Part shown: positions 11,137 to 25,102 of the stretch, in pieces | How the letters are laid out: each line of letters begins with the position of its first letter | Numbering within the stretch: position 1 is the first letter of the stretch | Source: Glebionis coronaria | Lineage: Eukaryota > Streptophyta > Magnoliopsida > Asterales > Asteraceae | Direction of reading: 5' to 3' | Assembly (NCBI GenBank): GCA_025667525.1 | Contig: CM046877.1 | Span: 34,120,255-34,184,254 of the forward strand | Length of the DNA: 64,000 bases | Made by a program: the position numbers and the translations under genes | The notes under the pieces: generated by a model | The model's input: only the letters and a program-made list of their open reading frames with translations | What the model was told of the DNA's origin: nothing | The model's database searches: none

Positions 11137-13877
11137 CTGAAAATATTACCAAACAAAGACGATGTATCGGATTCTAATTGTTCCTCTGAGTTAGCAGGTA
11201 CAGATTTAATTATCTTAGATTTGCTGTCAGAAGAGTTTTTAGGCTTCCAAATTTGCTTCTTAGTTGTTGGCTTAGATTCTAGGTATCTAGTATTCTGAGG
11301 TATTTTTTGACTGGAGACAGTAACATTGGTAGGCACAATAGTGGGGGCAGACCTAGTTAAAGGGAGCTTTTTTCCATTTCTTAGTGCTAGTGTTCCTATT
11401 TAAAGGACGCTGAGACCTAACTTCAGTGGATGTGATCCTAGTTAAAGGGCACTTAGTTCCATTAGTAGTGAAGGTCCTACCAGTGGGTTTCCATTGCCAA
11501 CCAACTTGGTTGAATTTCTTCCCCGTTGGAATCCACTCAAGATTGTTCCTAATAGCATACATTTCATTCACGTGATCAACAAGACATAAATCATGACGAT
11601 GAGAAAACATGCATTCATTACAATTCCAACATTTCGAATTAGAATTCACATTTTGCTTAGGTTTCCACTCAGAAGGAGAACCTTTTGTCTTAGCTACATG
11701 ATTCTTTTTATTTAAAACTGACGTAACATTCCTAGGGTGCGCTTCTACTTTCTTCTTCTCAGTCCTACTAGTGGAAGGCTTGATCCTATCTTTCTTGTCT
11801 TGAGATCCTTTAGCCTTAGTGGACATAATTACTCCTGTAGAAGCCAAGGGAACATTAGTTACCGATTTTGACTTAGCCTTGATGGGTGTGTTTAAAACAG
11901 GCTTAGCTCCTGGGGTCTTATTGAATGGAGTAATGGCAATGGTGGTTTGTTGTTTAGATGGTACAGATATCGGTTGCCCAATGTACTCTAGTTTTGCTAA
12001 ACAATCCTGAACGCGATCCACATATAATAAGAGCTCATATACACTATGACTTGTGGGATCTAGTTCACGCATTTCATCAACAATCTCTCTAGGTAGATCA
12101 GCATGTTCTAAGGCATTTTTCATATATGTGGCAAACTTAGTGGGACTCTTCTTAAATTTTGGATCCCGATATAGCACACGTGGGTTGGTTTTGGGAGCAC
12201 TAGAGGTCGAGGCAGAGACAGTAGCTGGATTATCAACACTTTCTCGTCCTTTGAGTTGAAGTGTCTCCTTTAATTCTGCTATAACCATGTTTTTGTCTAT
12301 GAGCTGAATTTTTAAGTCAGAGTTTCCTCACATTTCTTGTTCAGTTTGTCAATTAAAGACTTCTGCTCTGTCGCATTAAACGCGAGGCGTGTTTCTATTG
12401 AACCAGAATTTTGTGAGTCTCCCTGCCTTATTTGTTCACGCTCTCCTAGTATAGAATTAATTCTATTTTCTAGGACATGATTCTTGGTCTCTACAGCCTC
12501 TAGTTCCGTTTTTGTTTCTAGTAATTCTCTCTTAATTCTCATCATCTCTTCCTCTAAATCTTGAACCATCTGAATCATCTTGTCACTTGTCTCAACGGAG
12601 TTTCCACAATCATTTAGCTTTGAAAGAGTTTCATTTTTAGATTTATTTTCAATTTCAAGAGATATAGAATGTTGTTGAAGCTCATTAAAACTTTTTGAGA
12701 GTGTGTTATACGAATCTTGAAGCTTTAAAAATTCAGCGTTGGATTCATGACAAGAATGATTATCTATAGAATTCACATGTTCAACAATATTCACAGATTC
12801 ATGCACATCATCACAAATATTCACAGTAGATGAAATCTCATGAGTATATTTAATAGTAACAACTTGCATCACTTCGAGAGACAACATATGTTCTAAAAAT
12901 CGGTCATATTCGGATAAAATCTTTTCTTTTTCAATTAGATGTTGTTCATAAGCATCATCCATTTCATAGAAAACTTTTTGAACTTCACCAATTTCAAAAC
13001 TTAGATTACACGCTAGATCATAGACTCCTTGTTTAATATGGTCCACAAACGGAACGATCTCTTTCTCAAACATGGTTTTCATGTGTTCGAACGCCCATTC
13101 TCCAGCGGTTAGAGCCGTTGAAGTCGTACATTCCAGGATGACCTTGTCAAACTCGGTAAGGTATTGCCCAATCTCTTCCAAGCTGAGCTTTACCGTACTA
13201 ACCGGTGGAAGATTCTTAGGAATTTCCTTCGGTTGGTCCGAGTTAACGAGTGTAGGAATTATACTAAGGCATTCTCTAGTAGGCATGAAAGTGGATGTTT
13301 TAATAGTTCTCTTTTGCATATTAAATCGAGTTCTAAGATCTATTGTAGCATTTTTTGCATTCATTTGAGCATAATCATATTCAGGATATGTAGGAAGTAA
13401 TTTTAACCGCTTCTCTTCATATGGTGTCATACTCTCAGAATCATTCAAGAACACAATCGGATCTAATACCAATCCTAACTTTGTTGCATCATAAAGTCGT
13501 GGGTTATGGTGAAGCGCTTGCTTTGCCTACCCCGGGTTAGGTGGTAGGTCTATTAGACGAGATAGATTGAACTCTTTAAATGATGCATGAAACAAGTGTA
13601 CTAGATGTGAAGCAGCATATTGTTTTAAAAGCTTAATTTCCGTTTCTTTTATTCTTTCAGACGTCTTAATTTCCATTTCAATCTGTTTGGACTCAAGAAT
13701 TTCGAAATCCGTTTGAAGTTGTTGAAAATTATTAGGACTGACTCTTTTTCTTTAAGTTCATTCGAAAGATTTGCTCTTAAACTCTCAATTTCTAGCAGAT
13801 TGTCCATTTGAACTTTCCTAAACCTATCAAATTCAGGATTGGTTAAGGTAGTGGACACAGGAGTCAGTTACAAGGTT
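11085..13877 (-). pseudogene. Degenerate C-terminal half of Gag, element A
   Basis: Matches the 62201-64000 Gag of E in three open pieces: 12312-13472 (coiled coil), 11353-12288 and 11085-11336. A single-base deletion near 12325 (E has one more G) breaks the coiled-coil piece. A further piece at 13649-13858 (MSTTLTNPEFDRF) lies next to the B insertion. The C-terminal part keeps the non-canonical finger CWNCNECMF...HDLC and the paired W-x-P-T-G repeats. The frame ends at 11085, overlapping the start of pol. Confidence 0.75.
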
Positions 13878-13882
13878 TTAAC
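13878..13882 (+). repeat. Target site duplication TTAAC (left), element B
   Basis: TTAAC directly precedes the left LTR and recurs at 25098-25102 after the right LTR. Removing B and one copy restores a colinear gag sequence of element A. Confidence 0.85.
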
Positions 13883-16777
13883 TGTAAGACCCATGAATGT
13901 GCCGTATGATGCTAAGTTATTGTCTCAAGAGCTGTTCAGTATGAGCATCTCTCTTAAGTTGTGGCTCACTTGTGGATGTGATATCCCGAGCCCAACGTCA
14001 TTTATTTAATCCTATTTTACGTGTATTTTTGTAATTTTTAAGAATTTTTATCGTGGATTTATTTGACGGTTAAAGTTGAAACCAACGTTTACGGTCGTAA
14101 TTTAACGTTTGACGATTTAAGAAGAACCGATGACGACTACGATACCGATGGATGCCCAAAACTTACATTTTATTATTGATTGATCGATATTTGAGTTTTT
14201 CGAGATTTTTATTTTTATTACGTGTTAAGTCGAGTCAGAACCATGTGTATATTCGTTTTCTGTGCGTTTGAACCATTTAAAAGTATTTTCGAGTGTTCGG
14301 GACAACCCCCGACTTCCGTAAAATTTTCAAGTCGACTAATAGGTCGTTTCCCGCTATTTAGAAGAGTCGTTTACAAGTGAGGCCAAAAGAATAACTAAAT
14401 TGCAAGAAAGGCCCCTCCCCTTTTTACAAAAAGATGGAAAGGAAAACACACACACTATTTTTCATTCAAAAATTTTAGGGTTCCCCTCTCCCCTCTCCTT
14501 TAGCCGTCGCCTACCACCACCAAAAACCACCATCCACCACCACCAAACTTGATTTTTAAAGAAACTAATCAAAGACCATCCTTTATCATCACCTTGTAAG
14601 TATATCCCACCATTGAAATCAAACATTCATCATCCTTAATTTCTACAAAAAATTATTTTTATGAACAAGTGGGTTTTGATCTAATTTTTCTCATTTTATG
14701 TTCTTAATTTGTGTTTAGGATTGAAGTAAACCATCTAAACAAGATGGGGATTATGATTTTAGTCTTCCACAGCCCCAAGACCCACGAAATAATTGGGGGT
14801 TTGGGTGTCTTGGGTGTTTGATCTTGATTGATGATGGGTATGTGATTATATCCATGTTATTATTATTTTATATATATTTAATTATATTGCATGTTTAATT
14901 TTTGATGTGGGTTTTGAATGAGGATGAACATACAAGTGATTTAGGGTATTTTAATTTGATTAGGATGGTTATTAGGTGTTATTAGGAGTATAGGAAGGAT
15001 TAAAATTGGTCAAAAAGATGTTTTGAGGTGATTTTAAAGAAGTGATTTTAGAACAGATTGTTTAAGGGTATTTTTCGTGGGTTTAACTTTGTAAACAGGT
15101 CATAAACATAGGATGTAGTTGTAGAGATTTGTTTTAGCTTCGTTTCAGTATAAGATAGAGCTTTTAACTCCAAACGAGTCAAAAGTTAGGTTATTTTGAA
15201 AATACGTGTACCGGGAGATGAGAATCAACACAATCCGAATTTGTGTTTGGTTTTGGGTCAAATCCCGGGGACCATAGATAGAGTTTGGTAAATGTTTGAA
15301 AGTTGATTTTTGGTCTCAAACCTACATTTGTGAGTCTATTTTTAGACTTAGGTGTCGGATTAGTCGATGGTGTATTTTAAATGGGTCAAACAAGTCTAAC
15401 ATGGTCAACATGCAAAATCAGTCCTAAAAGTGTATGTTTAGAAATGTGATGTGTAACGAGTCATAGAAGTGAAAACTTTTTATGGGATTAAAAATGGATT
15501 TTCTACAGGTCTTAAGGTATTTTTGAGAATTTTCCCAAATTTTATAAAAGGGTATAAGTTTAGGAAAACAGCCCATACTTTTGGTAAGTATCGGCGAAAT
15601 CGTAAAATAGATAGTAACTTTAATAACATTGATAAATGGTATAAGTCTAGTAACAACCTCTTGTTTGGGTTTGGCGTGAGTTTTCATAAGCATTGAGTGT
15701 GTTTGCATATGCGTGTGTTTAGTACAATTATGTACACGGGGTATTGATTTGGTTTTCGTACTTTGACTTTTAGGTCAAGTGTTTGATTTTCCCGGGCATC
15801 CACGTCGTCGGTGACATTTCTCGTTACGTCTTCGCTAGAACCACTACTATTACGCAAGGTGAGTCTATAGCCTCGCTCTTTACTTATTTCAAATGTTTTT
15901 ACCCGCGAGGGGGATACATGCTATTTAAATGAAAATGAACATAAGTCATGAATGATTGTTGGACCCGAATGTTGCCTTGAAATTGTGTTGAGTACCTAGT
16001 TGCAAAAGGCCCTAATTTCATGAACTATTAACTATTGTCTTGCCCTTGCGAAGGGGGAAATAGCCGCTTATACAAAGTGATAGTACTATGGGGTTGACTA
16101 CCCTATCCGAGACGAGGGCTAGTACGTTGATACCCCCTGCGGACGGATAATTTGTGATAAGAGATAAGGTATAATTGCAACTGATGCCTTTAGTAGGGCA
16201 CTGGTTTCATTTGAATCACGCCGGTAATTATTACGCGGGTGATTGAGTTAACGGATTAGTGTCATGAGCTTAAACACAATTGTCATATCCTTGAATAATA
16301 GATTGTAAGTACGACAATGCTATTGAACGGTCATGATTGGTTTTTAGTACTTATGTTCAACTTATGATTTGATAAACCTATAGATTCGCTCAACCTTTGT
16401 GTTGACAGTTTTAAGCATGTGTTTCAGGTAACCAGGATTGATAGCAGTGGAGCATGCGAGGATGGAAGTTGTTGTGGCTTGGCGGTCTACTTGTTTTTCC
16501 ACCCTTATTTAACTTAAAACTCTTTTATTATTCTGTCATGTGAACAAAAAAAATGTACTTTTGGGTTGAGATTCAGTGGGGACCTAACGCAAACTTTGTT
16601 TAGTATTATCTTGGGATTTGGAAAACTGCAGACTTGTATGATTTTAATAATGTTTAAATTTATGTTTAAACTCTTACGTCTCTTTGAGTCGTTTAATATA
16701 ACTTATGTGTGATGATAACTAATTAGCACCCAAATGTTGTAGTTCCGCTGCGCATAGCAGTTGTTGGGGGTGTTAAA
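13883..16777 (+). repeat. Left LTR of element B (2895 bp)
   Basis: Direct repeat of 22200-25097 with only scattered single-base changes and small indels seen by eye. It includes a CT/AC-rich leader-like stretch (14440-14540). Open frames such as 15469-15696 recur in both LTRs simply because the LTRs are copies; I do not call them genes. Confidence 0.9.
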
Positions 16778-19514
16778 GATTGGTAATCAGAGCCATGAGT
16801 TATAGAGAACTAGGTCATTTTGAAAAATCCTAAACTATAACTTTTGGTGTCGTAAGAAATTGTCCAAGCACACAACTATCCTGCATGGCTCCGGTAAGAT
16901 TTCTTTAGCATTGCTTTATATTTTAGATGTATCCCTCAAACTGACATGAATTCTATAGTATTTAGTAAGTAAATACTTTGATATATATCGAGATATATTG
17001 TTGTGTACATTGAGTACTTATCATCGTAATTTGCAAATTCTCGTAAGATTATCTTATATGTTGCATGTATTTGGCATAACGGGCTACATTGCATTACATG
17101 GCAACACCGCGTTGTAATCCTACGTGTATGTAGGAATAATTTTATGTATAAATATGTATATACTATGGTATTTAAAGGCATTGCACGCGAAGCAATGGTC
17201 CTTGAGTGATTATCGTACATTAAAATGCGGTTTTGTTGAGAATTCGGCCTTACCGCTAATTATCAATCTTGATAATTAATTTATTGTTCGGATAACCGAA
17301 TATGAACCTCGTTTGATACTCTAGATACATAAATAACGCTTCGTAACATATTGTATACTGACCAGATTGATCTCGATTGTCGTTATCGCACCGTGATGTG
17401 TCATTTTGGACATTTTCTTTTGAAACGTAATTTACTTACGTATTACGTTATTTTCCTTTATTCCTTATGGGTTTGATATGTTAATTGGCGTAACTATAAC
17501 ATAGAGGAAGTATAATCAACGATGCGTACATCGTAGCGACGAATCACATGTGTGTGTTATAAAACGTGGTTGAGGCGTGTTGCCATTTAATCGTTGTTTA
17601 CTATTCTACTTGAATTTTAAGATGCGTTTTAAAATAGACTAGCGTTGTGATCAATCGCGATAACTTGGAATTTGGTTGGTTTTTGTGTTAATTTTGTGGA
17701 GTACGATTTCGAGACTCATCCGAGGCCGATAACAACATTTAGTTGACATACGTATTCTCGCTTCGTTTATTTCAATTTTGTCCTTGTTGTCTTATTATTT
17801 TAAATTTGATAGTATACATGACGAGGTCCGGCATTTGTGTGAGTTAAGTAAGCACTAAACTTTGTTGATTGAATGAGTTAAACATAAAGTGTTTTACATA
17901 TTAAATAAATGGTGAATGAAATTTTTGGATAAAAATGACGTATGATGTGTCTTGTAACAAGAAAAATTCATGTTGAGAATAAATGGACAATGTGAAATTA
18001 TCTTTCTTTTAATTTTGGTTGGTAGATCATGATAAGTGAATTATATTACTCGTAAAATCCTTATTTTATATATTAATAATTTGATACTAGAAGCTAGTGA
18101 TGGATTTGTCAAGAATTTGTTTAATATAATTTGAAAAAGGAGTTTATAATAAAATTTACAATATGACTATTGAGTATATGTAACTTTGGATTTAGTATGA
18201 ATTAATTTTCGGGTCAATATAGCAAACTTTTAGCGTATCTTGTAATATAAAACATGAGTAGAAGAATTGGTCATGTATTTTGGAGCTAAAAACTTTGTAA
18301 AATTGGTTTTATTTTAAAGATAAGGTTATGTTTACGTATGCATTGGTGTAAACTAGAACACGTTACTTGTTGTAGTGAATAAAATGGGATAAAATTGGAA
18401 TATACACTTTAAGTGAGAAATTCTAACGCTTGAAACAAATTTTTAAATGTTGATGGAACGTCATTTTACTCTACTGCGAGATGTGTTAATGTAAAAATAA
18501 AAAATAAAAAAACCGTTTGATAATGGGCTAAGGATTAAAAGTTGAATTTTCCACATTTTAGAATTATTGAAATAAGTATTTTTGATTAATTATTACATTA
18601 TTATATTATTATTATTTTTGAGATTCAAGTCTCGACTAAAATCAGTAAATTTATCCGAGATAATACTACGTGAAACGTCTTTGACGCCTGACTCGAGTCG
18701 CATGAATAAAATATAGCATACAAATCAGTTTTAAGGAACACATGTGTATAATAAAAAGTCAAAGGTTGATTTTTTTAAGAGTTAATTCGACTAGATTGAG
18801 TTATTTTGGATATTTGTATATACGTAATAAGATATGTCGTAATAACGTAAAACTTTGAGAATTCTTACTATAAACGTTTTTGGTACTTAAGATATGAAGA
18901 TTATTGAGATTTTGACGCGAGTATCGAGATTTTCAAAACTAATGATTTTACCAGTTATAATAACCGAGTCACCGAATCAACTAATGTTAGAAATTTTCTT
19001 GCAACTGTAATTTTTCTAGAAATAAAAACTTTGTAAAGATTAAGAAATGAAAGGTCTGAAATCTTTAATGGGGTATAACACGAATTAAAAATGTACAAAT
19101 GTTCGGTTTTACAATATACCAGTTAACAGTAACTAGAAAATGCAAATGGATTACCCAACAAACGAATATTTGTATTATTTTCTTAAGATGTATATATAAT
19201 GTTTTGAGTCACGATGGTTCGATCGTCCGACATCCCTTCTTTGATTTTATGAGTCTGTATCTAAACTTGAGTCGTCATGTGACTGTTCATTTTAATATTT
19301 TCTATGATATGAAACCATTATTATTATATTTATTTTAAAACTACTATTTCGCTAGGACTTGATGATGAGGGTATGTCACCCGGTATATTTTGTCCTGTTC
19401 ATGGACGTTGTGACTTTTCTTCTTACGGTTAATGGAACCTAAAATTCTGTATTTACTTGAATGATGCTATAAATCTTCATTAAATTGGTTATTTATTTAT
19501 ATTGAACAAAGCGA

Positions 19515-19700
19515 GGAGGCGAAGCCGCTTTACCAAATTGTAGAGGTGAAAGAACTCGACCTTCCTGGTGAAATTGTTTCTATTCGACCAAGTGATTATT
19601 CTCCTATCCCCGTTTACCCTTGGTGGAATGTGTGTGCAACTCGAGACGATGGGAATTATGATTATTGTTTTATTTTTGACGCTTGTGCTGATATTCAATT
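19515..19700 (+). pseudogene. Possible gypsy reverse transcriptase relic
   Basis: The open frame from 19546 reads MKEL, then an IRPS..SP block and, after a gap, RDDGNYDYC. This order resembles the gypsy RT fingers (Met-Lys-Glu-Leu ... IRPS.SP ... KKDG ... C), with three extra residues between the blocks. No catalytic motif is visible. Tentative. Confidence 0.35.
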
Positions 19701-21994
19701 TTTTTTTACTCCATGTATTCGTAGATCACTGTTGTTATCCCAAGACTTTTGTCATATGTTTGAAGTATTTTCATTTCTAATATAGTTAATTATAGTTGGA
19801 AATTATATTACTCGTTTACCTCGTTCGATCTCATTGATTTTTGATTTTATTACTTGTTGTGCTTGCAATGATCTTTAATCATGAACCACCTTACCGTTAT
19901 TTTGTGAGTAGTCTATTTTGAAAATATGTATGAGTGTGAAATGTTTCGTTTAACCAAATGTAAATGGTGTCGATTTATTTACTTAATTATTTATTCATTT
20001 TTTTCTCATAAATAGGCAAAGTAATGTATGTTTCCAAAGTAGACGAAAAATGTTTGATGTGTTTCTTAAAACATGGTAACAATATTTTCCCATTTCAAAC
20101 TTCATTTCAAATGGTTTAATTATTTTGAAGATTAGGTCGAAAACTTTCGTAGTCATATTTGGTATGTAATAATAATGTTTGTGTCGTAACTCGATCCTCA
20201 ATTATGCACAGCTTAGCTAACTATGCATAATTCGGGAAGAGTCCTGTTTTGTTAATTGTCGTTGCTTGACCCTTAAGTATGCATGATCTAGCTAATTATG
20301 CATAGTTTAGGAAGGGCACTATCGTGTCAAACAAATTGGCCATCTTGAAACTTGTAGTGTTTTGATAAACGTTTGGATGAGAACGTTTCTTTTTAAAATG
20401 GTGGATCATTTTTGCAAGTAGTCGTAATTTCTTTGATTCTAAAGAAAATTTTTGAATTTTCTTGTGTTCTTTGAAATCTTTTCTTTTTGTTTGGCGTTGA
20501 CTTAGTAAGTCACTGTGACCGAGTAATTTTTGGAAAATGTTTTTATGTGTGTGTGTAACGTACGAATTTCATTGGAATCACGAGGGTGTTGATGAAATAC
20601 CAAAGGAACTCGTACCGACACTGAGAAGAAATTTTAAACAAGAATAGAAGACTGCCAAAGTAGAGGAAATCAGAGTTCAAGTGACTCTGAGGGGAATGAC
20701 GAAGACTTCTCCTACATCAAACGTATTGTACCTTATTTATTTTATTTTCTCGTTCTTTTGATATGTTTAACGACACGCGATAAACTGTTGAAGTTTACCA
20801 ACTGTGCATCGGTAGTTGGAAGACAATTCCATTGCCATCTTCGTTTATTTAAGTGAGGAATCCTCTTTGCTTGACTCAACCATCCTTGATTATTGATGGT
20901 TAAACGATAGATAGCCATAGCTGATGTTCTAGTGGTAAACCCTTGTCTTCTATGTGTTTATGTTGTATGTGATCTGGTCAAGTGATCGTAAGTTGTGAGA
21001 ACTTGAGACGACATTGTCCAATGAAGTCCGATCATGGAGAACACGTGCCATGTAATATTTTTTTTTACTGTGAACGATGATGTTTATTGAGATTTTGACC
21101 ACGTTTGAGACGGAAGTGAGATGGTATTCTTGTAATATCTTTTGGGTATAAATCTATGGGTGAGCACCTGCGATGACGTATGTATGAATTTTATTCTTTG
21201 TTTAGGATATGCATCCATAGCTAGCAAGCTCGTGAACCTTCTTTAACTTGCAATTTTCTTTTGACTGGACTCATCCGAGAAATATGTCAACATTTCTTAT
21301 TTTATCATGGCTTGGCTGATTAGCAAGCATGAGTTAACTTGATTGAACTGATTGTTTTGGCATGCTTTGGCTATGTTGCCAACATGTCGTACGGTGGTTG
21401 TTTGTGCTTCATAGTGACTTTTGTGTTTGATTGGATTGTGATGTTTTCGAGAGAGTTAAGTATACGCCGAATGACTTTCGTATCGATGAATTCGTTTTTG
21501 ACAAAATAGGTTTGTATGTACATAATATTGCGATTAAGGTGATTTTGTACGACTCGTAATAATTACTTCGTCTTGTATATTCTGAACGTTTTCGATGGGG
21601 TTAGGTGTGACCCGTGTGATTTTATTTTGTGAGTAGTTGTTTTTATGAGATGATGAACCAAGTGAAAGGACGATTCGAAAGTTGGAAGACATGCTCCGAA
21701 CGTGTGTGATTGATTTTGATAATTGTTGAGGTCGACACTTGCCGTTGGTAGTACCTTTGTACAACGACATTTACCCTTTTAACAATGAAGCTACAACATT
21801 TGAAGAATTATGTTGATGAAAATATAGATCGCGAGTTGGATGAAATGACGTAGGAAAAATTCAGTTGAATGGACTTGAAATGATTTGAGAGACTCCGGAA
21901 GAGATGGTGTAGATTAAGAATCACTTATTGACCGCGAGAAGCTGTGAGAAGAGACGTGTTGATAACCATGGGAAGAATTTGGGAAATTGAAGTG

Positions 21995-22135
21995 GAGATC
22001 ATGGATCGAGATGTTGAGAGATTTAAGCAAGGTATAACACTCATTGTGAAGGTGTGATGGAACCCGAGACGTGAACCGAAGTCCATATTGGAACGTGAAT
22101 ACCTCTATAGTAAGAAGTACCCCCATCTTTCTAGT
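21995..22135 (+). pseudogene. Relic of gypsy chromovirus-type Pol C-terminus
   Basis: One frame reads EIMDRDVERFKQ, then LIVKV, a stop, WNPRRE and LEREYLYSKKYPHL. This is the order of the C-terminal block of Tekay/Del-type gypsy Pol (hydrophobic-VKV-W-x-R...WERED...KYPHLF), with a TGA in the middle. It lies about 60 bp before the purine tract and right LTR, where that block is expected. Confidence 0.6.
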
Positions 22136-22186
22136 AGTACGAAATGCGAGTATAAGAACCGGAGAGAGCCGTGACGTCGCTCCTTT

Positions 22187-22199
22187 AAGGAGGGGAGGA
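22187..22199 (+). promoter_or_regulatory. Polypurine tract of element B
   Basis: AAGGAGGGGAGGA immediately precedes the TG of the right LTR, marking plus-strand orientation. Confidence 0.75.
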
Positions 22200-25097
22200 T
22201 GTAAGACCCGTGAATGTGCCGTATGATGCTAAGTTATTGTCTCAAGAGCTGTTCAGTATGAGCATCTCTCTTAAGTTGTGGCTCACTTGTGGATGTGATA
22301 TCCCGAGCCCAACGTCATTTATTTAATCCTATTTTACGTGTATTTTTGAAATTTTTAAGAATTTTTATCGTGGATTTATTTGACGGTTTAAGTTGAAACC
22401 AACGTTTACGGTCGTAATTTAACGTTTGACGATTTAAGAAGAACCGATGACGACTACGATACCGATGGATGCCCAAAACTTACATTTTATTATCGATTGA
22501 TCGATATTTGAGTTTTTCGAGATTTTTATTTTTATTACGTGTTAAGTCGAGTCGGAACCATGTGTATATTCGTTTTGTGTGCGTTTGAACCATTTAAAAG
22601 TATTTTCGAGTGTTCGGGACAACCCTCGACTTCCGTAAAATTTTCAAGTCGACTAATAGGTCGTTTCCCGCTATTTAGAAGAGTCGTTTACAAGTGAGGC
22701 CAAAAGAATAACTAAATTGCAAGAAAGGCCCCTCCCCTTTTTACAAAAAGATGGAAAGGAAAACACACACACTATTTTTCATTCAAAAATTTTAGGGTTC
22801 CCCTCTCCCCTCTCCTTTAGCCGTCGCCTACCACCACCAAAAACCACCATCCACCACCACCAAACTTGATTTTTAAAGAAACTAATCAAAGACCATCCTT
22901 TATCATCACCTTGTAAGTATATCCCACCATTGAAATCAAACATTCATCATCCTTAATTTCTACAAAAATTTATTTTTATGAACAAGTGGATTTTGATCTA
23001 ATTTTTCTCATTTTATGTTCTTAATTTGTGTTTAGGATTGAAGGAAACCATCTAAACAAGATGGGGATTATGATTTTAGTCTTTCACAGCCCCAAGACCC
23101 ACGAAATAATTGGGGGTTTGGGTGTCTTGGGTGTTTGATCTTGATTGATGATGGGTATGTGATTATATCCATGTTATTATTATTTTTTATATATTTAATT
23201 ATATTGCATGTTTAATTTTTGATGTGGGTTTTGAATGAGGATGAACATACAAGTGATTTAGGGTATTTTGATTTGATTAGGATGGTTATTAGGTGTTATT
23301 AGGAGTATAGGAAGGATTAAAATTGGTCAAAAAGATGTTTTGAGGTGATTTTAAAGAAGTGATTTTAGAACAGATTGTTTAAGGGTATTTTTCGTGGGTT
23401 TAACTTTGTAAACAGGTCATAAACATAGGATTTAGTTGTAGAGATTTGTTTTAGCTTCGTTTCAGTATAAGATAGAGCTTTTAACTCCAAACGAGTCAAA
23501 AGTTATGTTATTTTGAAAATACGTGTACCGGGAGATGAGAATCAACACAATCCGAATTTGTGTTTGGTTTTGGGTCAAATCCCGGGGACCATAGATAGAG
23601 TTTGGTAAATGTTTGAAAGTTGATTTTTGGTCTCAAACCTGCATTTGTGAGTCTATTTTTAGACTTAGGTGTCGGATTAGTCGATGGTGTATTTTAAATG
23701 GGTCAAACAAGTCTAACATGGTCAACGTGCAAAATCAGTCCTAAAAGTGTATGTTTAGAAATGTGATGTGTAACGAGTCATAGAAGTGAAAACTTTTTAT
23801 GGGATTAAAAATGGATTTTCTACAGGTCTTAAGGTATTTTTGAGAATTTTCCCAAATTTTATAAAAGGGTATAAGTTTAGGAAAATAGCCCATACTTTTG
23901 GTAAGTATCGGCGAAATCGTAAAATAGATAGTAACTTTAATAACATTGATAAATGGTATAAGTCTAGTAACAACTACTTGTTTGGGTTTGGCGTGAGTTT
24001 TCATAAGCATTGAGTGTGTTTGCATATGCGTGTGTTTAGTACAATTATGCACACGGTGTATTGATTTGGTTTTCGTACTTTGACTTTTAGGTCAAGTGTT
24101 TGATTTTCCCGGGCATCCACGTCGTCGGTGACATTTCTCGTTACGTCTTCGCTAGAACCACTACTATTACGCAAGGTGAGTCTATAGCCTCGCTCTTTAT
24201 TTATTTCAAATGTTTTTACCCGCGAGGGGGATACATGCTATTTAAATGAAAATGAACATAAGTCATGAATGATTGTTGGACCCGAATGTTGCCTTGAAAT
24301 TGTGTTGAGTACCTAGTTGCAAAAGGCCCTAATTTCATGAACTATTAACTATTGTCTTACCCTTGCGAAGGGGGAAATAGCCGCTTATACAAAGTGATAG
24401 TACTATAGGGTTGACTACCCTATCCGAGACGAGGGCTAGTACGTTGATACCCCCTGCGGACGGATAATTTGTGATAAGAGATAAGGTATAATTGCAACTG
24501 ATGCCTTTAGTAGGGGCACTGGTTACATTTGAATCACGCCGGTAATTATTACGCGGGTGATTGAGTTAACGGATTAGTGTCATGAGCTTAAACACAATTG
24601 TCATATCCTTGAATAATAGATTGTGAGTACGACAATGCTATTGAACGGTCATGATTGGTTTTTAGTACCTATGTTCAACTTATGATTTGATAAACCTATA
24701 GATTCGCTCAACCTTTGTGTTGACAGTCTTAAGCATGTGTTTCAGGTAACCAGGATTGATAGCAGCGAAGCATGCGAGGATGGAAGTTGTTGTGGCTTGG
24801 CGGTCTACTTGTTTTTCCACCCTTATTTAACTTAAAACTCTTTTATTATTCTGTCATGTGAACAAAAAAAAAATGTACTTTTAGGTTGAGATTCAGTGGG
24901 GACCTAACGCAAACTTTGTTTAGTATTATCTTGGGATTTGGAAAACTGTAGACTTGTATGATTTTAATAATGTTTAAATTTATGTTTAAACTCTTACGTC
25001 TCTTTGAGTCGTTTAATATAACTTATGTGTGATGCTAACTAATTAGCACCCAAATGTTGTAGTTCCGCTGCGCATAGCAGTTGTTGGGGGTGTTAAA
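22200..25097 (+). repeat. Right LTR of element B (2898 bp)
   Basis: Copy of 13883-16777, ending GGTGTTAAA before the TTAAC target duplication. Confidence 0.9.
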
Positions 25098-25102
25098 TTA
25101 AC
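25098..25102 (+). repeat. Target site duplication TTAAC (right), element B
   Basis: Second copy of the 5-bp duplication. Confidence 0.85.

Larger units (their letters stand above)
16778..22199 (+). other. Internal region of element B (mostly non-coding)
   Basis: AT-rich, about 5.4 kb, with no ORF longer than 94 codons. The primer-site-like sequence is at 16781-16794. Two relics can be argued: an RT-like piece near 19515-19700 and a clear Pol C-terminus near 21995-22135. The rest shows no recognisable protein. Confidence 0.7.
13883..25097 (+). mobile_element. Ty3/gypsy-like (or LARD-like) element B, long LTRs, no intact ORFs
   Basis: 11.2-kb plus-strand element. The two LTRs (13883-16777 and 22200-25097) start TGTAAGACCC and end GGTGTTAAA, so they lack the usual terminal CA. 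A primer-site-like TGGTAATCAGAGCC starts at 16781, and a purine tract AAGGAGGGGAGGA (22187-22199) abuts the right LTR. The 5.4-kb internal region has no long ORF, but degenerate gypsy Pol is readable at its 3' end. The LTRs are nearly identical by eye, so it moved recently although it cannot code for its own enzymes. Confidence 0.85.

Noticed and set aside
15469..15696. Open frame repeated at 23786-24013 with almost the same protein
   Set aside because: The two places are the LTRs of B, so identity reflects copying, not protein selection.
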